Of a DNA stretch of 48,798 bases, positions 46,433-48,798 are shown piece by piece (the first letter of the stretch is position 1; each line of letters opens with the position of its first letter). The stretch is taken from assembly GCA_018398765.1 (NCBI GenBank), contig JAHBMJ010000102.1, forward strand, positions 3,965 to 52,762, read 5' to 3'. This DNA is from Chromera velia. Taxonomy: Eukaryota > Sar > Chromeraceae. The notes beneath the pieces were generated by a model. The model was not told where the DNA came from, searched no databases, and saw nothing but the letters and a program-made list of their open reading frames with translations. The position numbers and the translations under genes are program-made.

Positions 46433-48798
46433 CTCACGCTGGGATCGGTTGGCGTGGCCAGAGGAAGAGGAAGGCGTTGACGGCTGCTTGAAGTTCCTTG
46501 CGTGGATCATGTGGTAACGATTCAGGTTGAGTACCGAACCACTGTGGGGCACATTTTCAGCACAAGCCTGTGTGCTTTTTTGCTGGGGGAACTCCCCACG
46601 GTCATAGAAGAGCCGGATGGCCTCGGCCAGCGATCGCGCTTGGTAGAATCCGTACTGCTTGCAACTGAAATAAACGTTGCGCGTACGCCCCTTAAGATAC
46701 ATTTGCGTCTGCCAGTACTCTACCACCCCCGCCCCCCTTTTCTTCGGCAGCGCCAAATAGTACACCCCACACAGCCTCGACTCCTTTTCCTTTCGGTCGT
46801 CGGTCGACTGGTTGGCAGTCGACGGGTGATTCTGCGGCAACAGACCCTTTGCCTCGAGGAAACTGAGAGCTTCTTTCTTCAAACCCTCGTCCCTCGTCCG
46901 ATTGAGACGACTGTTCTTCGGGAGGCTGTTGACAAACTCGAGAGCTTCTTGCTCGGTGTTGAAATGCCGCGTCCGCGTGATGCGGCAAGAGAGAGAAGCA
47001 GGGTGGGATGGATCACTAGACGAAGAGGAAACGGGTTGGTGGTCAGAGCTGCCAGTGGCTGTGGCAGGGGCAGAGGCACACGACGAGGACGAGGAGGCCC
47101 CCCCCCCACTGCATGGCTTGTGGTCCAGAAAGGTCACAACCCACCTATTTTTGGAACGCACATGGGAGACGCCTGGGGTCCTCTCAGACACGGGTTGGGT
47201 CTTCAGCTGCTGCATGGACGGAGGGGGGGGCTGCTTCTCCTTCTCGTTCCTGCTGCTTTGACTTGGTGCGGCATTCGTCGAGCGGGGTGGCTGCGGCTCA
47301 CTAACGACGGTCAGCCCCATCTGATCCGCCTCTCCCTCGGGATCTTCACAGGAGAGTCCGTCTCTGTCTCTGTTGGCGCACTCGATTTGCGGATGGATGC
47401 ATCCTCCCTCCTCTTTGTCTGCTGTCGCGCTTGGCTGGGTCGAGGTCGGGTGGGCATCTTCCATTTCGACATCCGTACCTTCCCTCTCTTCATCCGGGGC
47501 AGCATCCTTTTCTGAGCCGGCAACAGGGACAAGTACCATTTCTGATGTGGGGGCTTCCTTTTCGGCAGCAGCCGCAATTGTCCTCTCATCAGGGGGCTGG
47601 GTGGTTGGAGGAGGGTGTGGCGACGGCAAAAGTCTGCGGCGCTTTTGCCGGACGCGTCCCTCGTCTGGCGTAGGAAGAGAGGAGGAAGCAGAGGCGGCCC
47701 CGTCGGCCTGTCTGTACACAATCGGCTCATTTGGAGAGATGAAATTCCGCGCGAAAAGCCCCGCTCTGCACGAACGTGCGCAGAGAGAAGCAAGAAAAGA
47801 AAGGCTCCTGCATGCATGAGTATCATCAGAAGAAGACGGCCAACCGACAAGCCAAACCCTTTCCTTTACCTGTCCTCCGGTACAGAAAATTCGTCGGTCC
47901 AACGAACGAAGCGTTGCCTTGGGAGCGAAGAAGGCGAGCGCACTTTTATCCCTTTTCAAGAGGTAAGAATCTTCAGGTAGCCAGCCGAACGTCAGAACGA
48001 CAGAATGAAACACAGAAACAAAAGCGCATGCCATGCACGTGCACCCATTGACGGTACGTTCATTTGGGGATGACAAAGGGAGGCTCGCTCGTTCCGCACT
48101 AACCTGGCCGTACCGTTGCAGAGAAATCGTGCATGCATTTATTTTCTGTATGTAAAAAGAGTTCTGTGTGAAAATTAATGAATGGAGGCTCGTATCGCAC
48201 CAACCTGGCCATGCCGTTGCAGAGAAAAACTTTGGCCTCGCAGTTCCCCTTCTCAGAGCTGCCCGCTCTCCTCGAATACCGGGCAGCGCAGTGCTCATCC
48301 GTCATGACGAACACGAAGGAGCCGAAGTCGATCGTCTGCACACGCACGAGACAGGAAATTAAGGGGAGGAGAGACAGACCGATGGTGGTCGCTGTGTCAT
48401 GCGCTTCTTGTTCATTTATTCGTCTTAATTGTACTCATCGATGACAAAAAAGACCGACAGACCCATTTACCAGATCCCCAAAGTCCCTGGAATAGAGACA
48501 GGCAGGCAGGCAGGCAAGCAGGAAGACAAGAGGGTCGGCCGGGGATGGGAGAGGGGAGGGAGGGAGGCGAATTAAAGCGAAGCTCAGTTGAAGAGCGCAG
48601 CGGAGTTGAATTAAGGATTGAAGTCTAACAAGGAAAGGTGCATGCTCATCATGGCAATCAAGTCATCACATGCAGGTCCATGTATCACATCCGCCCCCTA
48701 GTTCCTTCCGCCCATGCACTCAACTCACCAGAGACTCAGGCTGTTCCTGCTCCTCCTGCTGAATGTCTCTATCCCTCTCCCTGTCCCCCCCCCCCCCC
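46433..48798 (-). CDS. SET-like domain plus tandem AP2-type DNA-binding domains (partial)
   Basis: Runs off the right edge. Visible exons: 48798-48729 (DRERDRDIQQEEQEQPESL), 48335-48205 (TIDFGSFVFVMTDEHCAARY), 47765-46433. The SET-like core parallels the neighbour: GSFVFVMTDEHCAARYSRR, then RAGLFARNFISPNEPIVY; the NHSC motif and catalytic Tyr are absent, so a non-catalytic role is likely. After about 190 acidic, Ser- and Pro-rich residues come two AP2-type units: NRWVVTFLDH ... RHFNTEQEALEFV (about 47155-46890, interrupted by a Ser-rich insert) and YWQTQMYLKGRTRNVYF with YGFYQARSLAEAIRLF (about 46715-46620). AP2 domains bind DNA in plant ERF and apicomplexan ApiAP2 regulators. This suggests a chromatin or transcription factor. 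Downstream of the donor at 46432 the 3' exons are uncertain. Confidence 0.7.
48105..48130 (-). repeat. Duplicated exon end and donor in intron
   Basis: In the sense direction this reads ttctctgcaacggtacggc then caggttagtgcg, a close copy of the real exon 3' end and donor at about 48229-48196. It is a decoy donor about 95 bp inside the intron and shares more downstream sequence with the intron of the paralogue. Confidence 0.7.

Noticed and set aside
45524-48298. A single 924-aa minus-strand protein
   Set aside because: Only about 47765-46433 is supported as coding. The first part overlaps an intron between two SET-like exons and the last part is pyrimidine-rich intron or UTR sequence after a donor at 46432.
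48465-48481. A 16-nt micro-exon between the first two visible exons of the SET/AP2 gene
   Set aside because: It has good borders (attccag and gtaaat) but would shift the phase, and the paralogue joins the flanking exons directly in phase 0.

Overview
This window looks like nuclear DNA from an intron-rich alveolate alga, most likely a chromerid such as Chromera velia. This is an inference, because no organelle or rRNA marker is present. The supporting signs are GT-AG introns of 70 to about 1,000 nt packed with CT, TG and tetranucleotide microsatellites, a cytosolic HSP70 ending in EEVD, AP2-type DNA-binding domains, a large ABCC transporter, standard stop codons, and GC-rich exons between AT-rich spacers that hold foldback elements. 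Single N or NNNN placeholders inside poly-G/C runs mark assembly gaps.

Layout. 1-699 (-): reverse transcriptase fragment of a non-LTR retrotransposon running off the left edge. 2208-4490 (-): HSP70, two exons. 5236-18224 (+): ABCC/MRP-type transporter, divergent from HSP70, about 22 exons whose phases agree almost throughout, about 1,825 aa. 18225-20008: microsatellites and AT-rich spacer. 20009-21100 (-): low-complexity, probably nuclear, unknown protein. 21101-24772: spacer with a large microsatellite cluster. 24773-27412 (-): seven-exon gene for an unknown membrane protein of about 338 aa. 28134-34846 (+): a rearranged locus with a signal peptide at its 5' end, three EGF-like exons, several duplicated intron/exon blocks and a multi-pass membrane C-terminus; it may be one gene or two. 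35725-38695 (+): secreted protein with VOC/glyoxalase-like halves and a possible 24-nt intron. 38696-42947: AT-rich spacer with two long foldback elements and one weak gene candidate. 42948-44865 (-) and 46433-48798 (-, running off the right edge): tandem paralogues with a divergent SET-like domain split over three exons; the right-hand copy continues into two AP2-type domains, the left-hand copy stops before them.

Most genes look like unrelated neighbours. Two pairs are divergently arranged (HSP70/ABCC; membrane protein/EGF locus) with roughly 720-745 bp between start codons, so shared promoter regions are possible. The most unusual items are the SET-like plus AP2 gene pair, the modular EGF locus with recombined exons and lost cysteines, the candidate ultrashort intron, and splice donors lying inside tetranucleotide repeats. 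Exon models were built by eye from splice motifs, phase and protein continuity; no transcript evidence was available.
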